Source: Chamaecrista fasciculata
Taxonomy: Eukaryota; Streptophyta; Magnoliopsida; Fabales; Fabaceae
Direction: 5' to 3'
DNA: 64,000 nucleotides
Assembly (NCBI GenBank): GCA_003254925.1
Contig: QANZ01031018.1
Coordinates: 57,160 to 121,159, forward strand
This document shows positions 45,779 to 57,028 of this stretch, piece after piece. Positions within the stretch are counted from its first letter, which is position 1. Every line of letters begins with the position of its first letter. Both the position numbers and the translations under genes were made by a program. Under the pieces are notes generated by a model that did no database searches, was not told the origin of the DNA, and saw only the letters and a program-made list of their open reading frames with translations.

Positions 45779-48057
45779 GGATTCAAGATCTGAATTAAAC
45801 AATATAATTAAGCAGAGGGAACAATATATAGAATAGTAGATATGTGATTCATAGTAAAATGAGGAGAAAGAACAAGAAGTATAGATATAGAAAGTGGGAC
45901 CTTGCATTAGGGTATGTAGAGGATGGGTCTTCTCTGTTTCCATCTTTGCTAGTCCAAATGTTCTGTCTTCCTCTACATTGGAATAAAGAAGTAAATTTAT
46001 AAAATAACCAAGTATATATGGATAATTTAATTAAGAGTAAATTGATAATTTGATATTTGAAAGATTATCTTAGTCTTGAAAGATTGAAATATATAATTTT
46101 GTCTTCAACGATTAAAATAGTATACTCTTCAATCTTTGAAAGATCAAAACACTATACTATTTGATCTGATATATTATTTTATCAAATACTAATATTTTAT
46201 TCATCTGATATATTTATAATTTTATATTTATATAATATAAAAAAATTTAAAATATTTAGTATGGATTTATAAAAGAAAACACAATTAAATGTAAAATTTA
46301 AATGAATATAAATATATAATATTTAAAATACTGTATTACATTATTAATTAGACGTAGTTAATTAAGTTACACTATAGTACCCTATTTTATGAATGAATTT
46401 CACTTTGGTAGCTAGTTCTTTTATGATTTGTTACCCTATTCTATCTTTGTTAGGGTATCAAAGTGTTAACGGTGCAAAGAATAAGGTATTAAAATGTCAC
46501 TTTTGAAAGACATGGTACCAAAATATTAATAGTGCAAAGAATAGATACCAAAGTGTTACTTTGAAAGAACATATTAAAGTGAAATCGGTTCATAGAACGA
46601 ACACGGTACCAAAGTGTAATTTATACAAATTAAAATAATCCTTATTCTAATTCATATTGAAGAACATAAAGTTGACCTAATCTTAAGGAAAATGGATCCT
46701 CTGTAACAAGAGGCAAAAATAGAGTTTAGGCAATTAAGAGAACCAAAAGGAATCAAAGACGGACATATCAAATTGGTGAAAATGATATATAAATTATAAA
46801 CAAAATCTTATCGTTTGTGAGAGATAGTTTCGAGATAATTTTCATCTAAAATTGCAGAAATATCAGATTCGTTAACCAAAGAGTTTATACACATTAGAAC
46901 TGCTAACCCTATATAATTACAAGATATGAAAAACATAGAAAGACATACTTCTAAATGCATAAGAAAAATATAGAAAGACAAACAAACATATTGATCTCTT
47001 TCAATCTCTGTTAAAACTTTAATAAGTTCACCTTTTGAGAAGACTCTAGAGCCAGAGATCAGCTGCAATTCAATCTGCAAACATATTGATCATCTTTCAA
47101 CCAAGAAACAAAAAAAAAAACCAAATAATTAAATTTTTAAAATGAAGAAAAATGTAATCACTATTGATTTCGTATTATATATGTATTTTCCAGTCCTCTG
47201 GATTTAGGTTAAAAACATCAGCCACATATTGTTCCACTAATTAAGGGATGTTTTGTTGAAAAAGAAAGTAATTAAAGAAACTATCTTCGTTTTCTTTTAT
47301 AAATTTAATAAAACAAAAGAGACAAAGGCCAAATTCAGAAAAGGTAATTAATTATAGAATAAAATATAATTTAATTCAATAAAAAAAAGTTATTATTTGA
47401 TCCTTAAATGTATAACGAGTCAATAAATCAATATAGTAACTAATTTGTTAACTCGATAGAACAAAAAGAATCAATTTTCTCTTAATTTAATAAACAATAT
47501 TATGATCAATATATATATATAATACAAATAGATATGTGAATCATGAACACCAAAAAAAAATGTGAATCATAATTCGACTACTCATTGATTTGTCTATATG
47601 AAAAAAAATAAAATAATAACTTAGCCCTACAAAGATCATTGAGTTAATAACTTGGTTTGTAAAATATTAAAATATACAGTTTAATCCCTGAAAAAACCAA
47701 ACAATATATTTGTTAATTACTTTCATAGACTAAAAAGTGTATTGTTTGGTTCTTTCATGGACTAACAAGTATACCGTTTAGTTCTTCAGTGATTAAATTG
47801 TGTATTTTAATTTTCAGAGACTAAGTTATCAACTTAGTGATCTTATAGAGACCAATTTGTTAGTTTACTTTATTTATATGTATATATATTTAATTATGTT
47901 TTTCAAATTTATCTTTCTACTAAAAATTCTAAAAAAAACTAATTCAAATATGCTAAAATTTCATGTATTTTGAAATTTTAATATGTTATTTCCTAAATTT
48001 TTAATTTTAAGGGGGAATTTGCAATTGAACCATCGTTTTTAAAACTCGAAAAAGTGT
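45779..48057. other. 5' flank of gene D, with two MITEs
   Basis: 45779-46020 and 46620-47100 match the flank blocks of genes B and C. About 46365-46620 is an M3-type MITE (ends 'gttacactatagtacc' and 'ggtaccaaagtgtaattt'). About 47612-47870 is another inverted-repeat element: 'aataacttagccctacaaag' pairs with 'gagactaagttatc', and 'gatcattgagttaataactt' with 'aagttatcaacttagtgatc'. 47195-47345 matches 14867-14987. The remainder, to 48057, is AT-rich. No gene is supported; a 90-codon minus-strand frame at 46808-47080 covers only duplicated flank. Confidence 0.6.
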
Positions 48058-48345
48058 TTTTGAAATCCAAGCTTCTCAGACTCCTAGCATAAATAAACCC
48101 TTTACAGAAGTGAAAAATAATCCTCCATACTCAATGGTCAAATCCTCGATGCACGTGACCCCTTAGATTTCTCCAAGAGTGAGTCTCTTCAAATTTGGGA
48201 AGTGTTGATTCTTTTGGAAGCTTCAATGTGTCATTGTTCATCTAGAGACTTCAGGGAGCATTGAGGATTGAACACATAGAAGAGCCATTGACAAGTTGAT
48301 GAAGGAGTTTTGTGATGTATGAAAGAAAGATTTGACAAGTTGTAT
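48058..48345 (-). pseudogene. Relic E: fragment of F-box/LRR exon 1
   Basis: On the minus strand the fragment matches parts of gene A exon 1: 'gaaatccaagcttctcagac', 'tcaatggtcaaatcctcgat', 'agtcttcaaatttgggaag'-type text, 'ttttggaagcttcaatgtg' and 'ggagcattgaggattgaa'. Several internal deletions are present (for example the stretch between 'gagccattg' and 'gttgatgaaggagtt' is gone) and no frame is kept. It shows that the tandem array once extended further. Confidence 0.82.
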
Positions 48346-49014
48346 ATTTTCAGTGTACCAAAATAACTATTATGGTAGCATTAAACATTCATCATTTATG
48401 AAGGAATGAGTGTGTAACTTGTTAACATATATCAACTTTCATCTAATAATATCTAATTTTAAATCATATATAATCAAATAATCCAAAATGAACACTCATC
48501 ATTCAAGAAAGAATAAGCTTGTACGTAACTTGTCAATATATTTCAACTTCAATCCTAGAACATCCAATTTAAATCATATACAATCAAATAATCCAAAATG
48601 AAACATATCTTTTAAAATTGAAATCCATTCATTCACATCCATTGCATCTAGTGTACCAAAACCAAATGGGACCAAATTGAGATATACGCAAAAGTTATGG
48701 GACTAAATCGAGACCTAAGAAAAAGCTATGGGACGGAATTCACTATAGGACTACCAGTGGAATTTTTTGCAAAGTTATGAAACCAAAAATGCAACAAAAA
48801 AAATTATGAGAACAAATTAAGACCTGAGCAAAAGTTATGGGACCAAAAGTGTCATTTCGCCTAACATAAAAAGGGGTCAAATATTCAATAATAGTGAAAA
48901 TGTTTATGTATCAAAGAAAACCTTTTTTTAATAAATATATAAGTTGATCTTCTGAAATTGATAATTTAATATTTAAAAGACCAATTGATACATATATAGT
49001 CTCTAAAAATAATG
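48346..49014. repeat. Spacer with 'gggaccaaa'-type tandem text (48660-48870)
   Basis: 48360-48640 contains two copies of 'catatacaatcaaataatccaaaatgaa'-like text (near 48470 and 48580), an old local duplication of about 110 bp. 48660-48870 repeats phrases such as 'aaaagttatgggac' every 50-60 bp. No coding evidence. Confidence 0.55.
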
Positions 49015-49378
49015 GTGAAAGTGAAAATTTGGTCCCATATCTTTTGCTAAGTTCCCGATTTGGTCATGTATCTTTTTTTGTTGCACTTTTGGTCTCACAT
49101 CTTTACAAAAGGTCCCAATTTGGTCCCATATCATTTTTTGTCCCATATCTTTTGGTAAGGTTTCAGAATTGGTTTATATCTTTACAAAAGATCAATCATT
49201 AATTGATCATTTTACAAAGATATGGGACCACTTCTGCACCAGACCTAAAGATATAGGACAAATTCTACAATAAGTCCAAAGATTTGGGAGCAAATTGAGA
49301 CTTGACCTAAAGATATGGGACAAAAAATACAACAAAAAATATATAAGACCAAATTGGGAACTGAGCAAAAGATATCAT
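49015..49378. mobile_element. Foldback MITE, right end cut by a LINE
   Basis: Left-arm text 'ttggtcccatatcttttgct', 'aagttcccgatttggtc' and 'tttttttgttgc' is inverted in the right arm as 'agcaaaagatat', 'gaccaaattgggaactgagc' and 'caacaaaaaat'. The right terminus is missing where the LINE begins at about 49379. Confidence 0.7.
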
Positions 49379-51593
49379 ATCAAGGAACTTAGTGACAAAT
49401 TAAGCTCTCTGCAACAATCACCTTACTACTCTCATCCTCAAGATCACCAAGTAGAACTTCATATTCGCATAGAACTTGAGCAGATGTTACAATGTGAAGT
49501 TATTTTATGGGCACAAAAGAGCCAACATCTTTGGCTTCTTCGTGGAGACAGAAACTCCAATTTTTTCCACTCGATTGTCAATAATAGAAGAACTAAACAG
49601 AGAGTCTTCCAATTAAAGAACAATCAAGGAGAATGGACTCGTAATTATACAGAGCTTGAACATCTAGTTCTTCAACATTTCTTTGAAGTCTTCTCGGCAC
49701 AAGATTTACCTAGCAAAGAGCGCATCATTCAACATCTCCAACAGTTTGATATACCTCACCTTTCTTCTCATCATATCACAAGTTTAAATGCTCCCTTCTC
49801 AAATCAGGAAATCGAAGCAACCCTCTTTCAAATGAAAGTTGCTAAAACTCACGGACCTGATGGTCTCCTTGTCATTTTCTTTCAGAAAAATTGGTCCCTT
49901 CTTCTGTCTCTGCTGTTATTCTATCCTTTTTCAAAAAAGATTTCTTCTGAAGGATTTCAATCATACTTTCATCACTCTCATCCCAAAATGTGATCATCCC
50001 TAGACGTTCAAGGATTTTCGCCCTGTCAGCTTGTGCAATGTCTATTAAACGATCATCTCTAAAGTTCTTGTCAACAGGCTTCAACCAATCCTCCAAGATC
50101 TGATAGCTCCCAATTAAAACGACTTTATTAAGGGTCGAAGTATAAATGACAACATCTTTCTAACTTCAAAACTCATGGCATACATTCACAAAGCTAAAAA
50201 AGTCAAGAAGAGATGGTGTGCTTTCAAATTAGACATTTCTAAAGCATATGACAGACTCTCTTGAAACTTCATAGAAGCGGTTCTTCTCTCAATGCAGTTT
50301 CCTCAGCCTTGGATTCATCTAATCCAGCAATGTTTCTCAACAGTGGCATATACAATCCTCCTTAATGTTCATTTTGCTGGCTCTTTCCTTCCTCAACGTG
50401 GTGGTCGACAAGGAGATCCTCTCTCCGCTTATTTGTTCCTCCTCAGCTCTAATGTTCTATCCTGCATGCTTCAAGGGTTGGAGAATGATAAGAAAATTAG
50501 AGAAATCCAGTTTGCTCGTAAAGGCCCTATTATCACCTATCTTATGTATGCAAATGATACTCTCCTCTTTTTTAAGGCAACTTCAGAAGTTTGTACAACT
50601 ATCAAAGACACTCTAGATCACTATGGATTTCTTGCAGGCCAAGCTCTTAACAAACAGAAATCGTCCATCATTTTTAGCCCCAACACTCCTAGAGCTTTCA
50701 AAAGATTTCTTTCGTTCACTTTTGGAATATCCTACAAACCAAATCTGGGTAAATACCTTAAACTTTATGTTGACTCTCCTACTAAAAAATCTAATTTTAC
50801 AGAATTGGTTGACAAGCTTCATCATCGTCTCAGTGGCTGGAAAGCGCGTATCCTGTCACAATTAGGTAGATTAACTTTAATTAATTCTGTACTCTCAAGC
50901 TTTCCCTTTTTACAAATTGGGTTCATTCCTCTTCCCCCAGAAAATCCTATCTCAAATGAACTCAACTCTAATCAATTTCTTTTGGGGTTACAGAAATAAC
51001 AAACTCTCTATGCATCTTCTAAAAAAGAAATTCTTTTCCTTCGGAAGAGTGCTGGAGGATTAGGAATCAAATCCTTTCATCTCACGAATCAAGATTTGTT
51101 GGCAAAACAATTATGGAGAATCACTCAGATCAACATTCCCTTTTTGCTAACTGGACAATCGCAAAGTACTTCAAAGGAAAGATTTAAAATGCTCCAAAGG
51201 CTACCTCTCAACCTTCTCCAGCTTGGCGGAGTTTAAACTCCAATTTGCATCTTGTAAGAGTTCATTTATGGTGGAAGGTTCATTCAGGTTCTCACATCAA
51301 ACTTCCCTCCCCATTTTGGTGGCAGCCAATCCCATCTTCATCGAATGACCAACTATCTATCCATCATTTGATAGATCAAGACACTCTCAGATGGAATAAT
51401 CTACATAGCATCTAGAGATTCTTCTCTAATGCAGATCAATCTCACATTTTGCAACTCCCTTTATCAATTACTAATAGTTCAGATCAACTTATTTGGAAAC
51501 CTTCTTCTGATGGATGTTACTCGGTGTCTGCAGGATACCAGATGCTTCTTACTGATCAGCCCAAAACTGAACAAGTTATTTGGCCTTCTTTTG
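49379..51593 (+). pseudogene. LINE-2 (L1-like) ORF2, truncated at both ends
   Basis: The frame 49379-49993 has LWLLRGDRNSNFFHSIVNNR and THGPDGLLVIFFQKNW. RT continues with frame breaks through 'SLKFLSTGFNQSSKI'-type text to the frame 50292-50999. That frame holds GGRQGDPLSAYLFLLSSNVL, LMYANDTLLFFKA (YAND at 50547-50558 in place of YADD), and LGKYLKLYVDSP followed by GWKARILSQLGRLTLINSVL. Stops follow near 51000, 51235 and 51410. The last recognisable stretch is DGCYSVSAGYQML (about 51510-51545), after which an LTR interrupts at about 51594. The endonuclease, zinc-finger and tail are missing. It has clearly diverged from LINE-1 at 9740-14760. Confidence 0.85.
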
Positions 51594-53020
51594 GTATGTT
51601 TATAATAATAATATATTAGAATTAGACCAATTAATATGCTAAGGGCAATACTAAGGTATGGTGGAATAAAGTGGATAAAAAGATTTAATTAGCGTTATTT
51701 ATTATACTTTATAAATAGGTGCTACTTAATGGTTTATTCAGTGTTTCAGATATGCAAACAGGGCCAAACCAAGAAGGAAATATCAGAATATTCGAGAAGA
51801 TCACGTTGAGCACAAGATAATCTTGCGCCATCACGTGGGCCGCCGCCCCAGATTCGGTGATTCCCACGGCTCAGGAATATTCTAGGAATATGACGTTAGC
51901 AAGTAAGCTTCTGAAGAGTCTAATGCTGCGCTGTCACTTTGAGCCAACGACTCAAATGGGAAATCTCGTGGCGCAGATTAATCCGAAGCATTAGAGTATG
52001 TTTTGCACGGCTACGATTGAAGATACGAAGATATAATCGAAATATCACAGATATTTCGCTGCGCCTTCGTATTGGACCGCCGGCGCAAGCAACGGCCGAG
52101 AGGCGAAAATCTTCCCTTGACTTGCGGATCAAGCACACTACTCAACACTATAAATAGAGGTCGTCATTCCACGCTCAAAGCACCAATTCACTGAGATCAC
52201 TCCAATTCTCTCTTAATTTAGAATAGTTCTCATCTTAGAGCATGAGTAACTAATTAGGTAGATACTTGAGGAATGCCTCAAGGATGTGACTTGAGTTCAC
52301 CATGTTTCATTGTAAAGTCCAGATGATGATGTTGCATTTATGAGGTATGACTAACTCCTTCAAGTGTAATTGTTGAAGTTCGTTATATATAAGCCGTAGA
52401 TCATATTTTGTCAATGTAATGAGACCTTGATATTCCCAGAGTTTGTCTCTCTCACGATTAATGAAGTAGCTCTTTAGGGTTTGCTAAAGAGTGGTTTACA
52501 ATATCTTGTTTGCATAATTAGGATTGCTATTGATATATAAATGTTTGTTTATTGTTCCGATGTGGCAATAATATAGATTGCCCCGAAGAGCTTTGGCAAA
52601 TAGCTCATGAATCCAGTCATGGATGAGTTACCTATCCTAATCTTGTATCCTCTCTATTGTTTAATTGATTGTGTTTATAGTTTAAATACATGTTCTAACT
52701 TAGAAAAGTAAATGCATATTCATTATCTAATCTTTATGATGAACGAACTATGATAGTCCATCTCTAGGGTTTTCTCTCAAGTATTGTTTTGACTCATAAA
52801 GATCTTATTAAATCGTGGCAACCCTCAAGAATAGAAGTTACAATCTTCGTCACAATTTTTTTAGCCTCATCACATTGAGTTCCGCGAGAGTTCGACCTGG
52901 GGGTTAGCATCTGTACTATATTTTAATAAATATAGTTATACTTGTGAGGCTCGAGTATAATTAAACTTGATTTGCACATTGCAAGCCGCGTCGTGACACC
53001 TTAGGACGGGTGTCCGGTCA
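51594..53020 (+). mobile_element. 5' LTR of a Ty3/Gypsy (Athila/Tat-like) element
   Basis: It is homologous to the solo LTR at 6249-7796 (shared 'gagccaacg', 'gggaaatctcgtggcgcag', TATAAATAG, and the terminal 'aggctcgagtata ... GTGTCCGGTCA'). It ends 5 bases before the primer-binding site at 53026. The left boundary is set by the end of the LINE and by LTR length, so it is approximate. No matching 3' LTR was found in the window. Confidence 0.75.
52149..52157 (+). promoter_or_regulatory. TATA box of the Ty3/Gypsy LTR
   Basis: TATAAATAG, at the position equivalent to the minus-strand TATA box at 7190-7198 in the solo LTR. Confidence 0.6.
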
Positions 53021-53025
53021 AGTTT

Positions 53026-53043
53026 TGGCGCCGTTGCCGGGGA
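53026..53043 (+). promoter_or_regulatory. Primer-binding site complementary to tRNA-Asp
   Basis: TGGCGCCGTTGCCGGGGA lies just inside the LTR. It is complementary to the 3' end of plant tRNA-Asp, as in Athila and related Ty3/Gypsy families. Confidence 0.85.
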
Positions 53044-53223
53044 ACTCTTTCTTGAGTTCCTAAGAAAATTGTGATTTGTTTTTGAGTCTTTTTCTTTTTG
53101 AGTCTTTGTTTTTATTTATTTTATTTATTTTTGAGTCTTTATTTTAGTTAGTCGAATTTTGTTATATTTTTGAATCTTTATTTTTAGTCTTGTTTTTGTT
53201 TTGAGTCTTTTGTTATTTGTTTN

Positions 53224-55922
53224 CAGGCAATAATCGTAGGCTAGATAGTCAAGAACGCGAAGAAGTTCGCCAAAGTCAAGGTCTAGACAATGGACAACCT
53301 AGACCGAGAAGATCTATAAGAGAAGCATCCCAATCTAATGGACAGTATGAGGTTCGGCGAAATGTGTTCCCTCAAATCCAAACGGATTTTGAGATCAAAG
53401 GACCACTTTTCAATGGATTATCTAAGTTTCATGGATTGGCCACTGAAAATCCTTTTACTCACCTGAATAATTTGTATCTTCACTGTCGAAGCATGAAACC
53501 ACCAACACCAAGCATAGAGGATGTGATGTGGAAAGTATTCCATCTCACACTCGAAGGCAAGGCGTTGGATTGGTATACTCATCTAGGAACTTATGAACGG
53601 ACAACTTACGTCTCTTGGGAAAATCTTAGAAGGTCATTTCTCGATAAGTACTTTCCCGAACCTAAAGCATCTACCGCTAAGCAGCAAATCTCAGCCATAG
53701 AACAACGAGATAACGAGACGTTATTCGAGTACCTAACTAGATACCAGGACCTTTTAGTAAAGTGTCCTAATCACCAGTACACTGAGGAGAAATTAGTGGA
53801 ATACTTTTGTAGTGGACTACTAGACGACGAGGCTGATCATATTGATGCCGCGTTTAATGGATCCATTACGAAATCGGATGTTGAGACTGCGTGGGAACTA
53901 ATCAAGGAATTCACCCTCAAACGTGAAAACCGAAGAAGACGTACCCGTGTCGTCAAGGGAGTAGCAACCAATGAGTCAGACTCGATGATGGAAAAATTGG
54001 CATCAGACATGGATAGTCTAGCCATAGCTATCAAGGAGATGAATGCCAAATTAGCTACTTCGACAAGAAAAGTCGCTCTTGTAACCACACCTTGCTCCGT
54101 GTTCGATTCATATCAACATGGAAGTAAGGAATGTCCCCATCAACCCGAAGAAGTTTTGGCCATGTATCAAGAAGGCCCTAGTCAATTTCCTAGAAGATTT
54201 GATAATAGATTTAGGACTGGAAATTATTTCCAAAACCAAAGCTTTAATAACCCAGCTACTTAAAGACAAAACTTTTCTTCAACCGAAACTTACACTCAAC
54301 TCCTCATTAGAAAGTTTGAAGAATCCGAGGCTCGAACTTCGAAGAGATTCGATGATTTTGGGCAAAGGATAGATCTTCTTTCTAAGGAGATGGACGTTAT
54401 GAAAAGGAAGCACGATGATATTGAACAAGCTTTCGTTCGAGCAGCCGATGTTAAAGTAAACAACATAAGTGCCCCTAGTAGTTCTAAGGCAGATCATGCC
54501 ATTACCACTAGAGAAATCAAACCTATAGAAAACCCTGCTCCAGAGACCTTAGTGCCAACGCTAGAAGAGCCTGAGCCTGAAGAGATATTCAAAGAGATCA
54601 AAGGGGGAGAAAACTTCAAGGCTATAATAGAAAAACACCCTACGTATACCCAATTCTTCTTTGGTTTTAACTATAAGAAGGAAAAGGAAGAAACTCCTGT
54701 TGTGAATAAGTTGGAAACAAAGGTAGAAACTAAGGAAGAAACTAAGGTAGAAGACCTGCCGTTTCCAAGCTCTCATGTAATGACTAAGGAACAACTAGAG
54801 GATAAAAAGGATAAGGAGATAGAGGACTTATTAGGAAAACTAAAAGTCAATGCCCCCTTATTAGGTTTGGTTAGGAAAGTCCCTAGGTACACCAAAGTAT
54901 TTAAAGACTTAGTTGAGAAAAAGAAAATATCTCAAAAGAAACTTCAACTAAGCTCTACCATTTCAGCCCTTTTAAACCCTAAGATACCTATAAAACGCAA
55001 GGATCCTGGCTCATTCACCATCCCTTGCATGATAGAAAAAGCCTTAGTCAATGGAGCATTATTGGACTTAGGAGCAGCTATCAACGTTATGCCCAAGTCA
55101 GTCTATGATTCTTTGAATATGGACAGACTTAAGGACACAGGGTTGATCTTGCAACTAGCCGACAAAAGCAGCAGACGTCTAGGAATAGTAGAAGATGTCT
55201 TAGTAAAGGTGAAAGGTTTAATCTTTCCCGCCGACTTTTATGTCCTAGATACCTGTATCAATAGAGCCACCGACTACACCATAATTTTAGGCAGACCTTT
55301 CCTACAGACCGCTAATGTCAATATTAGCATGAAAGATGGAAAGATCCCAATTGACAATGGACATCAAAATATCAAACTTACGATGTACGAAGCGGAGAAA
55401 TCCAATGAACACTCCGTGTTGGAAACACGAACTATTTGTACATCCAACAAAACCCTAGGAGAAAGGCCAAAAAGGGAGGATCTTGAATTTGAAACTCTTT
55501 TAAACATAGAACCTCCTGACCCTAGCTTGCTTATACCAAAAACAAACTTTGAAGACATGAACATTAGTTCACTCTTCAAAGAAGAGGAGGAAGACCTCGT
55601 AACTTCCAAAATAAAAGAGAAACCAGCGCTTAAGGAAAATAATTCCAAACACAAGGCTGTGTGGCAGCCTGTGCGCAAAACTAAGCCAACTATAGCCCCG
55701 TGCTATAATGTTTTTAATTTTGCATACAAGGAGATAGGAGCACCAAAAAGGCCAAGAACCCTGTTCTCCATGTGTTCATGCAAGAACTTAGGCTTAGGTG
55801 TTGAATGCCTAAGTGAAGAAGAATGGCTCCATAATGTAGATGCCGTATGTAAGAACGCAACCGAAAGGATTTATGTGGACTTCATAGGCATAGACAAGGT
55901 GCTCGATCCGAAGCGAAAATGA
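53224..55922 (+). pseudogene. Ty3/Gypsy gag-protease reading frame with one internal stop
   Basis: This is one continuous frame interrupted only by TAA at 54261-54263. Gag (53224-54260) contains FNGLSKFHGLATENPFTHLN, WENLRRSFLDKYFPEPKAS and LFEYLTRYQDLLVKCPNHQY, the standard plant gag core. A degenerate knuckle (HGSKECPHQP) follows. After the stop come a coiled-coil-like part (LSKEMDVMKRKHDDIEQAF), an acidic/lysine-rich linker, NAPLLGLVRKVPRYTKVFKD, and the aspartic protease (LLDLGAAINVMPKSVYDSL, about 55065, and TIILGRPFLQTANVNISM). The frame ends at 55922 without any RT, RNase H or integrase. The stop replaces what is probably a Gln (CAA to TAA). The start is uncertain because an N at 53223 sits at the head of the frame. 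Such gag-protease elements depend on enzymes from other elements. Confidence 0.82.
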
Positions 55923-57028
55923 ATAACAATCAAAGACGTGGATCAGCCCATTGGATCATTCGTTGATGATGCAGGGATCACGAAAAAAGGTACGCTCGCA
56001 AACAAGCATGCACTTTACAATCTTATTTTGCGAGATTACTAATATAGGACCAAATATCATAAAACACGTAGGTTTAGGATAAATAAGAAAACTAGGTATC
56101 GACCACACATAAAACTTAAAAACCTTAAAAATAGGAAGGTGGTGCGAAACCCTATCCGAGCCACACTCTTCAAGGACGAGGATGGCAACCGATGTGGACA
56201 AAGGATCTCTGCCAAGCGAAGAATAGGCGGATACTTCGTAAAAATCCGCCACGAAACCTTTATGCCACCTTGAAGATGTTCCGCGATGCCTTTTTCCCAC
56301 TTACACGGTTTCCACGTAAGTGTGGGGGAAGAAGAGGGTTATCCCAAACCCTAATTCGTAGTTTAGGACTCTAGAATTTGTATTCGACAAATTCTAGCAA
56401 TTTCATTCTTAGTATTCTTATTTTTAGTTTTGAAATTTTAGTTAGAGTCTGGCAGCCAAGCGACAAAAATAAAAAAATTTTAATTTTTATTTTTGCGCCG
56501 GCACCTGCGCCGGCGGCACACCTGGCGGCCCAACGTCAAATTATTTGGAGAGTTTGATCGCGATCAAACTCTACCAAATCTGATTTAAATTCAAATTTAA
56601 ATCACGCGGATTTGACGGATATATTAGGAATATCTTAGATTTTCACCCTATAAATATCCCCTCAAACCTCTAGGCTTCTCACAAATCTCAAAACGCTTTT
56701 TCACTCCAAAATCTCATAGAGCACTCTCTTGAGAGCTGAAAATTCTTCTCTTTCGAAGCTTTCTTCCAAATCCAAGGTAAGCCTTTCCGGTTTTTCGTGA
56801 AATCGTTAGGAACTTCTAGAATATGATCTTCTTCTCAAAAGTCAACTTTAGGACTTATCTCTGCCAACAAAAGGGTAATTTGGGGCATTGATGTCAAACT
56901 TTTCGAAAAAACTTTGCAAAATATTTTGCGTCGGCGACTGAGCCGACAGCGCAACATGACGGCGCAACCCCAAATTATAATTTTGTTTGCGATATAAGGT
57001 TTTAAGGTGATTTGAGATAAGTTTGTAG
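55923..57028 (+). mobile_element. Non-coding part of the Ty3/Gypsy element after protease
   Basis: There is no long frame. 56318-56330 has AAGTGTGGGGGAAG, a purine-rich motif also found at 62473 and 62639. At 56450-56560 a GC-rich patch ('tgcgccggcggcac') recalls the LTRs at 6249 and 51594. A TATA-like TATAAATAT lies at 56649-56657, followed by a leader with a possible donor (AAG|GTAAGCC at about 56775). This could be part of an LTR or an internal promoter. The region is cut at 57029 by another LTR element. Confidence 0.5.

Noticed and set aside
45779..45943. Upstream in-frame extension of gene D by 55 codons
   Set aside because: The matching DNA in gene C is in another frame and is 5' flank; the shared basic MKRK start is the better choice.
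56192..56374. Plus-strand frame ending in GRRGLSQTLIRSLGL
   Set aside because: It spans the purine-rich motif in the non-coding 3' part of the retroelement and lacks any recognised domain.
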